Below, in pieces: positions 52,111 to 60,714 of a stretch of 64,000 bases of DNA. Every line of letters begins with the position of its first letter. The stretch's first letter is position 1. The notes beneath the pieces were generated by a model. That model was not told the origin of the DNA. It saw nothing but the letters and a program-made list of their open reading frames with translations, and searched no databases. The stretch spans positions 118,499-182,498 of the forward strand of contig NZ_AJWM01000041.1 of assembly GCF_000281085.1 (NCBI RefSeq), read 5' to 3'. The translations under genes and the position numbers were made by a program. The DNA is from Catenovulum agarivorans YM01 (GTDB lineage: Bacteria > Pseudomonadota > Gammaproteobacteria > Enterobacterales > Alteromonadaceae).

Positions 52111-53892
52111 TTAAAGAATTTGAGTTATCTCGATAGCTTTAATTGCAAGTGGCGCTTTTGGTGATTTTTTAAACTGAATTAATAATTTGTCTGTTGTTGG
52201 TGGCAACTCAAATTCACAAGGTTCAGAATAGCCCCAGCTTTGTTCTACCGCTTCGTCGGTATAATACAAACGCTGGCCTAGCTGAACGTCGGGCTTGGTT
52301 GCTGCAAGGGTTTTAACTAAACAGTTTTGGTGGTGAATTCTCAGTTGAATACTATTCTCCTCAACCTGGTTTTCGCTGTTGTAGCGCAAACGCATTTGAT
52401 AACGTCCTGCGGCAACAACCTTGAGCGGAAAATCGATAATGGCGTGCTGTGGCTCTGTTACATCAATCCAGTCATGTGCCCAGCCAGCTTTGTTTGCGTA
52501 GTCTATTCCCAAACCTGATATATGGCCTTCATGTGCTGCAAGTTCGACTGTGTTATGGTTTGCATGGCCAATATGTGTCGGTATTTCTGCTAGATCACGA
52601 CTGGCTTCCAGGTACCAATCCATATAGGCACTGCGCATTTTATCCAGTTGGTTTTTATGAGTTGCTGCTACATCTAAGCTTTGGCTTTTGTTATCTGCAA
52701 TATTAAATAAACGCCATGTTTGATCTGTTTCAAATACAGCAAACCATGGGTAGTACAGGACAGATGCAGGGTTAGGAAGAATGGCTTGCTGGTTACGCCT
52801 TTGAGTGTTTCTAAAATGGTGGGTGTATAACAATCTAGGGACTATTTCAGCTGTAGGTTTTAGCATGTCACCGGCCATTGAAATGCCATCAAAATCAATC
52901 TTTTCAGTTGGCTGCAGTGACATTAAATCTAATAAAGTTGGCACTAAATCTATGTGTTGAATAGGTTGAATAACTTTAGTTTTGCCGGCAAGTTTAGCCG
53001 GATATTGAATGTGCAAAGGTGACAGAATACCACCTAAATCAACTTTGCCTTTGTGGCCTTTTAAATTGCCATTAAAACGCTTGTTGCCATGCGGAAAAGC
53101 AGGGCCATTATCCGACATAAATACCACTATAGTATTGTCTATCAGATTGAGCTGTTTGAGTGTTGTTAGCACTTTACCGACATTGTCATCAATATTTTCG
53201 ACCATGCCATAAATCGATGCATCTAAGTCAGACAAACCTTGTTGTTTATATTTAGCAAATAGTTGTTGCGGTAATTCAAACGGACTATGTGGGGTGTTAA
53301 TGGGTAAAAAGGCAAAAAACGGCTGGTGTTGATTTTGTTTAATAAAATCTATCGCATAGTCGCTGGTCACATCGGCAATATAGCCGTTAGTTTTGATCTT
53401 GTTTTGATTGTGTTCTAACACAGGATCAAAATACAAAGTTTGGTGGCCATCGGAAAAACCAACAAATTGCTCAAATCCTTGACCGTTGGCGTTGTGAGGG
53501 TAGTGAGCGCCATTGTGCCATTTACCAAAAGCGCCTGTTGCATAACCCAGTTGTTTTAGGATTTCAGCTAGGGTTACTTCACTAGTACGCATTTTGTCGC
53601 CACCTCGGGTTACACTATACACACCGGTTTTTAATGCGTGACGACCGGTTAACAAAGCGGCTCGCGAAGGTGAACAAACAGGGCTGACTAAAAAGGTGTC
53701 AAACTGAGCGCCATTGTTAGCAATGCTATCAATATTTGGTGTTTGTACTTGTTTGTTGCCGTTTAAACTTATGTCTCCCCAGCCTAGATCATCGGCCATG
53801 ATAACTACTAGATTCGGTTTGTTTTGTGCAAAACAATCGACTGTATGTGCTGACAAACACAAAGATAAAATAATTAAAACTTTATAAAACAT
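52111..53892 (-). CDS. Family S1 (formylglycine-type) sulfatase, exported
   Basis: 593 residues with a signal peptide (cleaved near CFAQ). Type I sulfatase: metal-binding MADDLGWGD near residue 33, the maturation motif CSPSR with Cys73 as formylglycine precursor, GKWHNG near 123, and the MSDNGPAFPHGN block near 260. The last ~120 residues form an extra beta domain of the kind found after some sulfatases. Known role: hydrolysis of sulfate esters, here on a polysaccharide. An ACCGGT operator lies 35 bases upstream, placing it in the mannan regulon. No formylglycine-generating enzyme or anSME is in the window. Target sulfated mannan is inference. Confidence 0.92.
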   Translation of the reverse strand: MFYKVLIILSLCLSAHTVDCFAQNKPNLVVIMADDLGWGDISLNGNKQVQTPNIDSIANNGAQFDTFLVSPVCSPSRAALLTGRHALKTGVYSVTRGGDKMRTSEVTLAEILKQLGYATGAFGKWHNGAHYPHNANGQGFEQFVGFSDGHQTLYFDPVLEHNQNKIKTNGYIADVTSDYAIDFIKQNQHQPFFAFLPINTPHSPFELPQQLFAKYKQQGLSDLDASIYGMVENIDDNVGKVLTTLKQLNLIDNTIVVFMSDNGPAFPHGNKRFNGNLKGHKGKVDLGGILSPLHIQYPAKLAGKTKVIQPIQHIDLVPTLLDLMSLQPTEKIDFDGISMAGDMLKPTAEIVPRLLYTHHFRNTQRRNQQAILPNPASVLYYPWFAVFETDQTWRLFNIADNKSQSLDVAATHKNQLDKMRSAYMDWYLEASRDLAEIPTHIGHANHNTVELAAHEGHISGLGIDYANKAGWAHDWIDVTEPQHAIIDFPLKVVAAGRYQMRLRYNSENQVEENSIQLRIHHQNCLVKTLAATKPDVQLGQRLYYTDEAVEQSWGYSEPCEFELPPTTDKLLIQFKKSPKAPLAIKAIEITQIL

Positions 53893-53926
53893 AAATAGTT
53901 ACACCTTTAGCATAGTTGATTTTAAC

Positions 53927-53940
53927 TAAAACCGGTTACA
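53927..53940. promoter_or_regulatory. LacI-type operator for the sulfatase
   Basis: TAAAACCGGTTACA, with a perfect right half-site and core, 35 bases upstream of the sulfatase start on the minus strand. Confidence 0.72.
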
Positions 53941-54199
53941 TAAATTGCTATTTTAAGCTAGTGGAATAACCAATAAGATAAGCTTGTTAGTGATGAATAT
54001 AAATTTTTTGTTTTTTAAAATTTTATTTTTGACATGTTTTTTGCTCGGTTATTAACTGATTTAATTTCTTTGAAATCTATTTAGATTGTTGTTTTTAAAT
54101 GCTTTATGTTTGTTGTTGTCTGGTTTTATAGTATTTGCTTTATTTTGTGGTTTGCTGCGGGTGGCTGATTCATTGAAAAAAATAATTTGCTAAATAAAA

Positions 54200-54213
54200 T
54201 GTATTCGGTTACA
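54200..54213. promoter_or_regulatory. LacI-type operator for phosphomannomutase
   Basis: TGTATTCGGTTACA keeps both outer half-sites (TGTA and GGTTACA) but lacks the left core bases; 12 of 14 positions match. It lies 37 bases before the GTG start of the mutase gene. Its presence argues that the mutase start is downstream of it, not at the ATG at 54187-54200. Confidence 0.6.
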
Positions 54214-54249
54214 TTTTGTTGGTGTTTGGAATTTATTCTGAGGTTTTGG

Positions 54250-55596
54250 GTGACACAACTAACTTGTTTTAAGGCATACGATGTTAGAGGAAAAGTACCG
54301 TCTGAGTTAAACGCAGATATTGCTTTTAATATTGGTCGTGCATTGGTAGATGAACTGAATGCCAAACATATAGTGGTTGGCCATGATATTCGTTTAACAG
54401 GGCCAGAGTTATCAGATGCGTTAATGCAAGGCATAAAACAGCAGGGTTGTGATGTTACTTTTATTGGCACTTGTGGCACAGAAGAAATTTATTTTGCCGC
54501 ACAGTCTGGCAGTTTTGATGCGGGTGTTTGTGTAACAGCGAGCCATAACCCACAAGATTATAACGGCATGAAGTTTGTTTCAGCTGGTGCTAAGCCATTG
54601 GATTCTATTCAATTAAATGCTATTCGAAGTAAAGTTGAAACGACAGACTTTAATGCAGTAAACAAAACGGGTAATACTTATTCGGCTGATTTTAAACCCG
54701 CTTATAAAGCTCACTTATTATCTTACATCCAACTAAACAAATTGAAGCCGCTCAAGTTGGTGGTTAACGCAGGTAACGGTGGGGCAGGTGCAATTGTTGA
54801 CTTATTAGAAGATGCCTTGCCGTTTGAAATTATCAAAATAAACCATCAAGCAGATGGTACTTTCCCAAATGGAGTACCTAATCCTTTGTTGCCGGAAAAT
54901 CGCTTAAGCACTGCACAAGCTGTGGTTGAACACCAAGCCGATTTAGGCATTGCTTGGGATGGTGATTTTGACCGTTGTTTTGTTTTTGATGAAACCGGTA
55001 ACTTTGTTGAGGGCTACTATATTGTTGGTTTGTTGGCTGCGGCAATGTTGGAAAAATCACCCGGTGAAACAGTCGTATTTGATCCGCGTTTATGCTGGAA
55101 CACGCAACAAATTATTGCGGATCATCAGGGCAAAGGCCAAGTGAGCAAAACTGGCCATGCTTTTATCAAAGCGACTATGCGTGAAGTGAACGCAATTTAC
55201 GGCGGTGAGATGAGCGCACATCATTATTTTCGTGATTTTGCTTATTGTGACAACGGCAATATTCCTTGGTTACTCATTTGCCAATTGCTCAGTGAAAAAG
55301 GTGTTGCTTTGTCTGAACTGGTTCACCGCCAACAACAAGCATATCCATGTAGCGGCGAAATTAACTTCACGGTTGCAGATTCAGCCAGCGTCATCGCCAA
55401 GCTGAAAAATACCTTTGCGGAGCAAGCTGTGTCGGTTGAAGAAATCGACGGTTTAAGTCTGTCATTTACTAACTGGCGCTTTAATATTCGGGCATCCAAT
55501 ACAGAACCTTTATTACGACTCAATGTTGAAAGCAAGGGCGATTTTGAATTGATGCAACAAAAAACTCAGTTATTAAGTGATTTGATCAAAGCTTAG
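54250..55596 (+). CDS. manB: Phosphomannomutase (alpha-D-phosphohexomutase family)
   Basis: 448 residues, cytoplasmic. Known reaction: Man-1-P to Man-6-P. Opening LTCFKAYDVRGKVPSELN is typical of CpsG/ManB. Phosphoserine Ser98 in CVTASHNP, metal loop DGDFDR at 237-242, sugar-specificity segment GGEMSAHHYF and phosphate-binding RASNTEPLLRLN are all present. GTG at 54250 is chosen because GAGG lies six bases upstream and the protein then begins like its family; an ORF from 54187 would add 21 unrelated residues and swallow the operator. It receives Man-1-P from GH130 and passes Man-6-P to ManA, both ~50 kb away in the window. Confidence 0.92.
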   Translation: MTQLTCFKAYDVRGKVPSELNADIAFNIGRALVDELNAKHIVVGHDIRLTGPELSDALMQGIKQQGCDVTFIGTCGTEEIYFAAQSGSFDAGVCVTASHNPQDYNGMKFVSAGAKPLDSIQLNAIRSKVETTDFNAVNKTGNTYSADFKPAYKAHLLSYIQLNKLKPLKLVVNAGNGGAGAIVDLLEDALPFEIIKINHQADGTFPNGVPNPLLPENRLSTAQAVVEHQADLGIAWDGDFDRCFVFDETGNFVEGYYIVGLLAAAMLEKSPGETVVFDPRLCWNTQQIIADHQGKGQVSKTGHAFIKATMREVNAIYGGEMSAHHYFRDFAYCDNGNIPWLLICQLLSEKGVALSELVHRQQQAYPCSGEINFTVADSASVIAKLKNTFAEQAVSVEEIDGLSLSFTNWRFNIRASNTEPLLRLNVESKGDFELMQQKTQLLSDLIKA

Positions 55597-55667
55597 TGGT
55601 TGCTAAGCAAAAATTTGTTCGTGTGTTTCGACAAGGATGTCGTAATGTAAATATGAGGTCGGTCTAT

Positions 55668-56501
55668 ATGAAATATTTATTTATTACCTTACTGTTAGTT
55701 TGTGCAAGTGTATGTGCTCAGGAAATTAAATACACCCAAATCAAGGATGATAAAAGCCGTTACTTTGTAGAACTAATTGAGCTGGCGCTTGATAAGGCAC
55801 AGGCTTCTAGCCAGTTTAAATTAAACGAATCAAACAAGAGTTTTAATCAGCAACAACAAGTTGAGCGTTTAAATTCAGGAGAGCTGTCGATAATGTGGGC
55901 CGGTACTCAACCTGAATATGAAAGCAACTTGCTGCCTATTCGTATTCCTTTGATGAAAGGTTTGCAAGGGCATAGATTATTTTTAATTCACGCCGATCAA
56001 CAAGTTGAGTTTAACCAAGTTCATTCTATAAATGATTTACGCAAATTGCGCGCAGGCCAAGGACGTTTTTGGGGCGATACCAATATATTAAAACATTCAG
56101 GTATGCCAGTGGTAACACCGGTTAAAAAAGAAAGTTTGTTTTATATGTTAGACGGTGGCCGTTTTGATTATTTACCTTTAGGTGTACACGAACCTTGGGA
56201 TGAAGTGCATCGTCGTGACGGTTTATCTTTGGCGGTGGAGCAAAATATTCTATTAATTTATCCAATGCCTATGTACTTTTTTGTCGCGAAAGATAACTCA
56301 GCTTTGCGTGATTTAATCGAACAAGGGTTAGAAACAGCGATAGCCGATGGCAGTTTTGATCAGCTTTTTTATAACGCGCCACATGTCAAAAATGCTTTAG
56401 ATAAAGCTAATTTAGCGGCCAGAACTGTTATTCGTATTCCTAACCCTAATTTACATCGAGCCACCCCGCTGGATAGGCCTGAATTATGGTTGCAGTTGTA
56501 A
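55668..56501 (+). CDS. Orphan periplasmic solute-binding protein, paralogue of 10281-11114
   Basis: 277 residues from ATG 55668, exactly the length of its paralogue, with a signal peptide (MKYLFITLLLVCASVCAQ) and GAGG upstream; a longer ORF from 55596 would bury that signal peptide. Shared blocks: YFVELIELALDKAQ, KGLQGHRLFLIHADQQ, HSGMPVVTPVKKES and IADGSFDQLFYNAP. It lies 71 bases after phosphomannomutase on the same strand, so it is probably in the mannan regulon. No permease is near. Sensing role is inference. Confidence 0.7.
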   Translation: MKYLFITLLLVCASVCAQEIKYTQIKDDKSRYFVELIELALDKAQASSQFKLNESNKSFNQQQQVERLNSGELSIMWAGTQPEYESNLLPIRIPLMKGLQGHRLFLIHADQQVEFNQVHSINDLRKLRAGQGRFWGDTNILKHSGMPVVTPVKKESLFYMLDGGRFDYLPLGVHEPWDEVHRRDGLSLAVEQNILLIYPMPMYFFVAKDNSALRDLIEQGLETAIADGSFDQLFYNAPHVKNALDKANLAARTVIRIPNPNLHRATPLDRPELWLQL

Positions 56502-56502
56502 A

Positions 56503-57302
56503 TTAATTATCTTGGTGATTTGCATGCGGGATTTGATCTTGGCTGGATAAACAATATTTAGCCATTATCTTTTCAATGTTTCCTTGCTGTTTTAATTGCA
56601 GAAGCGTTGACGATAACGATTGTTGAAAAAAACTTAGAGGTGATTTTTTTGATATGGCAATAAATAAATCTTGGCGCTTGGTAAAGGAAAATTCGGCTAC
56701 ATCTAGCAGCTCACTGTATTCAACTTGGTTGATGCGTTGACGAATACTTAAATCTCGCGCTAAAAAAGTGTCTATACGTCCTGCGCGCAATAATGCAATT
56801 AATTGCTCATGATCAACAACTGGAACTTTAGCTAAGCGTGGGTCATTATCAAAAGGTTGAAAATATACCGCACCGCGTAATACCCCGATCTTTTTATCAA
56901 CTAAATCTTCGTATTTATTAATTTCTGCAGGGCGATTTTTATTTAAATAAAATTTAACAGGGGTAATTAAACTTGAATAAGGCTGAGCTAAATAACTAAA
57001 AAACTGCGCGCGCTGCTCAGTATAGTTTATGCCCACCATCATGTCAGCTTGGCCTGTTTGAGTTTGATACAAACAGCGAGCAAAAGGACAATAAACAAAT
57101 TCCACTTCAAGATTGAGCGACTCAGCCAATAGTTTAGCGACTTCAACATTGCTGCCGTGAAAAGAGCCATCAACCAACTGATAAACCAATGGCGGTTCAA
57201 TATGAGTTGCAACGACAATCTTAGATAATTGCGATTGGCTGTGCACAAAAGGTGCACACAGCCAGCTTAATACAATCCAAACAAAACAAGGAGTGGTTTC
57301 AT
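56503..57302 (-). pseudogene. SBP_bac_3-type periplasmic binding protein with a frameshift in the signal peptide
   Basis: The long frame (GTG 57246 to 56503, 247 residues) is a typical extracellular solute-binding domain: VVATHIEPPLVYQLVDGSFH, GQADMMVGINYTEQRAQFF, KIGVLRGAVY and the final IEKIMAKYCL. It lacks a signal peptide. Just upstream, a good ribosome-binding site (GAGGTG) precedes ATG 57302, which begins MKPLLVLFGLY and stops at 57267. The long frame, read through the same stretch, continues LSWLCAPFVHSQS. Joined by restoring one base around 57268-57290, they make a perfect signal peptide. So either a one-base deletion, a slip site in the T-rich run, or a sequencing error separates them. 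If expressed only from 57246 the protein would stay cytoplasmic. It converges with the gene at 55668, one base apart. Confidence 0.65.
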
Positions 57303-57359
57303 CTACACCTCGAAAAATCTTGTGTTAACTACAACTCCCTCTATATATGGATTGGCTAT

Positions 57360-59600
57360 CTACTGATAATAATAAGGCCCAGTCCAGCTATAAATTTGTT
57401 TGTCGATAGTCACTTTATGTTTAGCTGAAGGCGCAACAAGCTTGTTCGCGACAATAAATAATTGATGATTACCCGCGATATCAACAATGCGCACAGCGGT
57501 ATAATTCTCATCGTCATAAACAAGTTTTAATTCAGCAATATTACTATTGGAATTCAGTGACAACTCAGTCACTGGACTATAACTACCATGCGACTCAATG
57601 ACAGATACAAAACTGGTATTCGCAACATCATTGCGGCGCAACATAATTCCAGCTTCACGACGTAAATTGAAATTAGGATCATTTGCACCAATTCGAGTTA
57701 ACAATACTTGGTCACTGTCGTTAGTGACGGCTGTTAAGGTGTGATACTTTGTTTTACCTAACCAAGAAAATTGCGTATTGCCTGAAACTGCCTTGCCTGT
57801 ACCTTCAACCCATAAGTGTTGATAGCCATTTTTGTCGCCTAAAGGTTGCAAGCTTACCGGAGATTGATAACTAAAATTCGTGCTAATCACTTGACCCAAA
57901 TAATAAAAGGGTAAATCGTACTGATTTTTGCTCGCTGATTTAACTTTAAAAATGTCTAACAAAAACGCTTGTTCAAAATGTTTATTTTTAATCAAGGCCA
58001 TAGTGCGACGCATTTTTGTACCTGGGTAGGCATTACTTTCAGTTGCGCTTATCACTTGCACATTAGGGTTATCAATATCATAAAACGCTAAATTTGAATG
58101 ATGTTGGCTTGCGACTGCATATTTACCACCAAAATGCATCTGTTCATTTTGTGAAAGGGTATTGTGTGCAATCGTGGTTTTTGCCCAAGTTTTGTTTTCA
58201 GGTAAATAGTTTCCACCACCTTTTTGTCCAATATTTACAAAACGTGCAAGGCCATAATCTTGCAAGACTTCATTGCCTTGTTGGTAAAACGAATAAGACA
58301 ATTTATCGTAGTGACCGTGGCTTAAACCTTGTGCAGCATATTTAAAAACTAATGACAGCTCTTCATTGCCATAACGTAAAATTCCCACACCACCTTGTGA
58401 ACCATCATGTCCATCACTCAATAGGATAGACTGCTTTTTAAAAGGTTGAGTTTTGCCTTGTTCAATTGCCAACGCAACGTCTAAACCAGACTGGTCGAGC
58501 AATACTTGATTCTGCTTTTGCGCAATACTGAGCAACTGTGGATTTTTATCGCCATAATGATAAGCAATGTTCACCGCGGTTACTAACGAAGCGGTATAAT
58601 ACGACATACCCTTTTGCCCATCGTTTAACGGAAAAAAGTTACCGTCAGCATCGGTTAAATTCAGTAGTGCATCAACGCCTTTCAGCAACACATTATTCTT
58701 GTGTTGCAATACTTTTAAATCAGGGCGGGTATTTTCCATTGCTAATGCAAATATTAGGAAAGGATACATAGCGTATCTTTGATAATACGGGCCTTCTGTA
58801 TAATAACCATCAGGAGAGAAAGGGTCTTCTAAATTCGCTAAAAAGCCTTTTTTCTGATCTGCAACTTTGATAGTGCCACCATCGTTGTCAACCCCACCAA
58901 CTGGTAACCCATCATCCTCGATACCATATAAAGCTCTATCGATAAGTGCTTGATCATTCATCACCAAACCTATCATACCAACAGCAGCGTTACCCCAAGT
59001 GCTATGGTTGTGAATTCGATTATAAAATGCTGGGTTGTCTAACGAAATATAATCAGCAAAAGGGCGAAATAAATTATTTTCTAACTTTGAACGCTGTTCT
59101 GCGGTCAGAAAATGGTAAATCGTATCGTAGGCTTGGCTCATATAAACCAACCAGTTACTGTCGTTTAAACATTGCCAAAATAACTTGCCAGGCGCATACG
59201 AACGTTTTTGTGGATGAATTGGTAAGTGTTTGTACATGGCTTCGTATTGCAACAACATGTCACGTACATATATAGCGTATTTGTCATCTTGCAATATTTG
59301 GTAGAGTACACCAGCTTTTTGCGCAATGATAAAATTTTGTTTGTGGCGGTAGTGGGTATAACCACCAGAAAAATCTTTAGGTTGTGGTGTGGCTATGCCA
59401 AGCGCTATTTCTTCGTCAACTTGTTGTTTTACTTTTTCTAAGCTTGCATCAAATAACGGAGCTTTACCCAAATTTTTCTGGATTTTTTCAACACCCGTTT
59501 TAGTTAATATCAGCTTTGGATGTTCATTGGCTTTCGCTACATGCGCTGTTGTTAACACAAACACAGATAAAATTAGCGTACTAATATGTTTAAATTTCAT
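57360..59600 (-). CDS. PL17 oligoalginate lyase (exolytic)
   Basis: 746 residues with a signal peptide (cleaved near VAKANE). Family PL17: N-terminal (alpha/alpha)6 barrel with NRIHNHSTWGNAAVGM (catalytic His) and GYYTEGPYYQRYAMYPF (catalytic Tyr), then a beta-sheet heparinase II/III-like C-terminal domain with GLSHGHYDKLSYSF. Length matches Alg17C of Saccharophagus. Known reaction: release of unsaturated uronate monomers (converted to DEH) from alginate oligosaccharides. GAGGAA ribosome-binding site. Third gene of the SDR-PL7-PL17 operon, 23 bases after PL7. Confidence 0.94.
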   Translation of the reverse strand: MKFKHISTLILSVFVLTTAHVAKANEHPKLILTKTGVEKIQKNLGKAPLFDASLEKVKQQVDEEIALGIATPQPKDFSGGYTHYRHKQNFIIAQKAGVLYQILQDDKYAIYVRDMLLQYEAMYKHLPIHPQKRSYAPGKLFWQCLNDSNWLVYMSQAYDTIYHFLTAEQRSKLENNLFRPFADYISLDNPAFYNRIHNHSTWGNAAVGMIGLVMNDQALIDRALYGIEDDGLPVGGVDNDGGTIKVADQKKGFLANLEDPFSPDGYYTEGPYYQRYAMYPFLIFALAMENTRPDLKVLQHKNNVLLKGVDALLNLTDADGNFFPLNDGQKGMSYYTASLVTAVNIAYHYGDKNPQLLSIAQKQNQVLLDQSGLDVALAIEQGKTQPFKKQSILLSDGHDGSQGGVGILRYGNEELSLVFKYAAQGLSHGHYDKLSYSFYQQGNEVLQDYGLARFVNIGQKGGGNYLPENKTWAKTTIAHNTLSQNEQMHFGGKYAVASQHHSNLAFYDIDNPNVQVISATESNAYPGTKMRRTMALIKNKHFEQAFLLDIFKVKSASKNQYDLPFYYLGQVISTNFSYQSPVSLQPLGDKNGYQHLWVEGTGKAVSGNTQFSWLGKTKYHTLTAVTNDSDQVLLTRIGANDPNFNLRREAGIMLRRNDVANTSFVSVIESHGSYSPVTELSLNSNSNIAELKLVYDDENYTAVRIVDIAGNHQLFIVANKLVAPSAKHKVTIDKQIYSWTGPYYYQ

Positions 59601-59623
59601 TGTATTTCCTCTATTAGTGCGTT

Positions 59624-60625
59624 TTATTCGCTAAAACTGTAACCGTCATGGCTATTTTCAATTCGGTAAAATGTCGCTTGAACGTAATCAGCTTCGTCTG
59701 ACGTGTTATTTTGGTTATATACGCCAGCTTTAAAGTACATATACTGACCACCTTGGTCGTAACCACTGTTAGACATATCCAACACAGAAGTCACATCCGG
59801 TTTACCTACTCTACTAATCACAACCTTCAACTGATGACCATTTACTTCAATTTGATATTCAAACTTTTCATTCAGCGCTATACCATCTGTTGGATTTGCC
59901 GCTGAGTCTGCGCGCGAGCCTATCATTTCTACGTAACTGTCATCACCACCTAATTTTTCATGCGCAAAATAAATACTGCCTTTGCTGTTTTTCGGTAACT
60001 TGCGGTAATACAGTCGAATAGGTTCGTCATCATTTGCGTGTATTTGTCCGATAATAACTCGGCCAATTTGGTAGTTATCACCTGTGGTGGTTACATGGTT
60101 AACTGCTAGTTCAGCTGTTAATCGACCATCAATCCCACCGGCTGCTTGTCTGTCAGCTAAGGGGGCGGTTGAAAACACCCAGTTGTTTTTGTTCACACCC
60201 TGAGTACTTATGCTGGTATTGTCGCGGCGTAACATCTCGCGTAGTTCAGAGCGCACGTATTTGGTATTGGTTGAAGTTCTAAAACCATAACTTGGGCTTT
60301 TAAAAACTATTCCGCCGTCAGTCGCTGCATAGAAAAAGTTGCTATCAACATAACCGGAAATTAGATTTTTTGTGCTGATCGAATCAGCTCTACCATTGCC
60401 ATCTGTATCTGTTGGCACACTTAAATACCAATCAGCTAATTCGATGGAAAGTTCACTCGGCGAAACGCCTTCTGCAAGAATAGGTGGTTCACCTTCTGGC
60501 TCTGGGGTAGATGGGGTATTTGAATCTGGTGGAGTAGTGGGGGAGGTATCTGCTTGAGTATTTTGTGAACTACCACATGCCGACATTAACATTACACAGA
60601 ACACGATTAATAGAGTTTTAGTCAC
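59624..60625 (-). CDS. PL7 alginate lyase, lipoprotein
   Basis: 333 residues. GTG at 60625 is chosen: AAGGAG lies six bases upstream, whereas the TTG at 60631 would have almost no spacing. Lipobox LMSAC (about Cys17), a Ser/Pro/Thr-rich linker, then a PL7 jelly roll (about 60-330) with the three family motifs RSELREML, QIH and YFKAGVYNQN. Endolytic cleavage of alginate at the outer membrane. Its catalytic domain is closely similar to that of the secreted PL7 at 62052-63878. Operon with SDR and PL17. Confidence 0.93.
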   Translation of the reverse strand: MTKTLLIVFCVMLMSACGSSQNTQADTSPTTPPDSNTPSTPEPEGEPPILAEGVSPSELSIELADWYLSVPTDTDGNGRADSISTKNLISGYVDSNFFYAATDGGIVFKSPSYGFRTSTNTKYVRSELREMLRRDNTSISTQGVNKNNWVFSTAPLADRQAAGGIDGRLTAELAVNHVTTTGDNYQIGRVIIGQIHANDDEPIRLYYRKLPKNSKGSIYFAHEKLGGDDSYVEMIGSRADSAANPTDGIALNEKFEYQIEVNGHQLKVVISRVGKPDVTSVLDMSNSGYDQGGQYMYFKAGVYNQNNTSDEADYVQATFYRIENSHDGYSFSE

Positions 60626-60661
60626 AGCCAACTCCTTCCCCGACTATGGGGCGAATTAAAC

Positions 60662-60698
60662 GCCGAAGATACAAAAAGTGGACAGCTGTATCTTCGGC
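60662..60698 (-). terminator. Hairpin between SDR and PL7 genes
   Basis: A perfect 12-base-pair stem (GCCGAAGATACA/TGTATCTTCGGC) with a 13-base loop in the 90-base gap. The T tract after it on the minus strand is weak, so it may be an attenuator or an mRNA-stability element that lowers PL7-PL17 expression relative to SDR. Confidence 0.6.
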
Positions 60699-60714
60699 AA
60701 ATATAAGCTTGAGA

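Noticed and set aside
54187..54249. N-terminal extension of phosphomannomutase from the upstream ATG
   Set aside because: The extra 21 residues do not resemble the family, the region contains the operator, and GTG 54250 has a well-placed ribosome-binding site.
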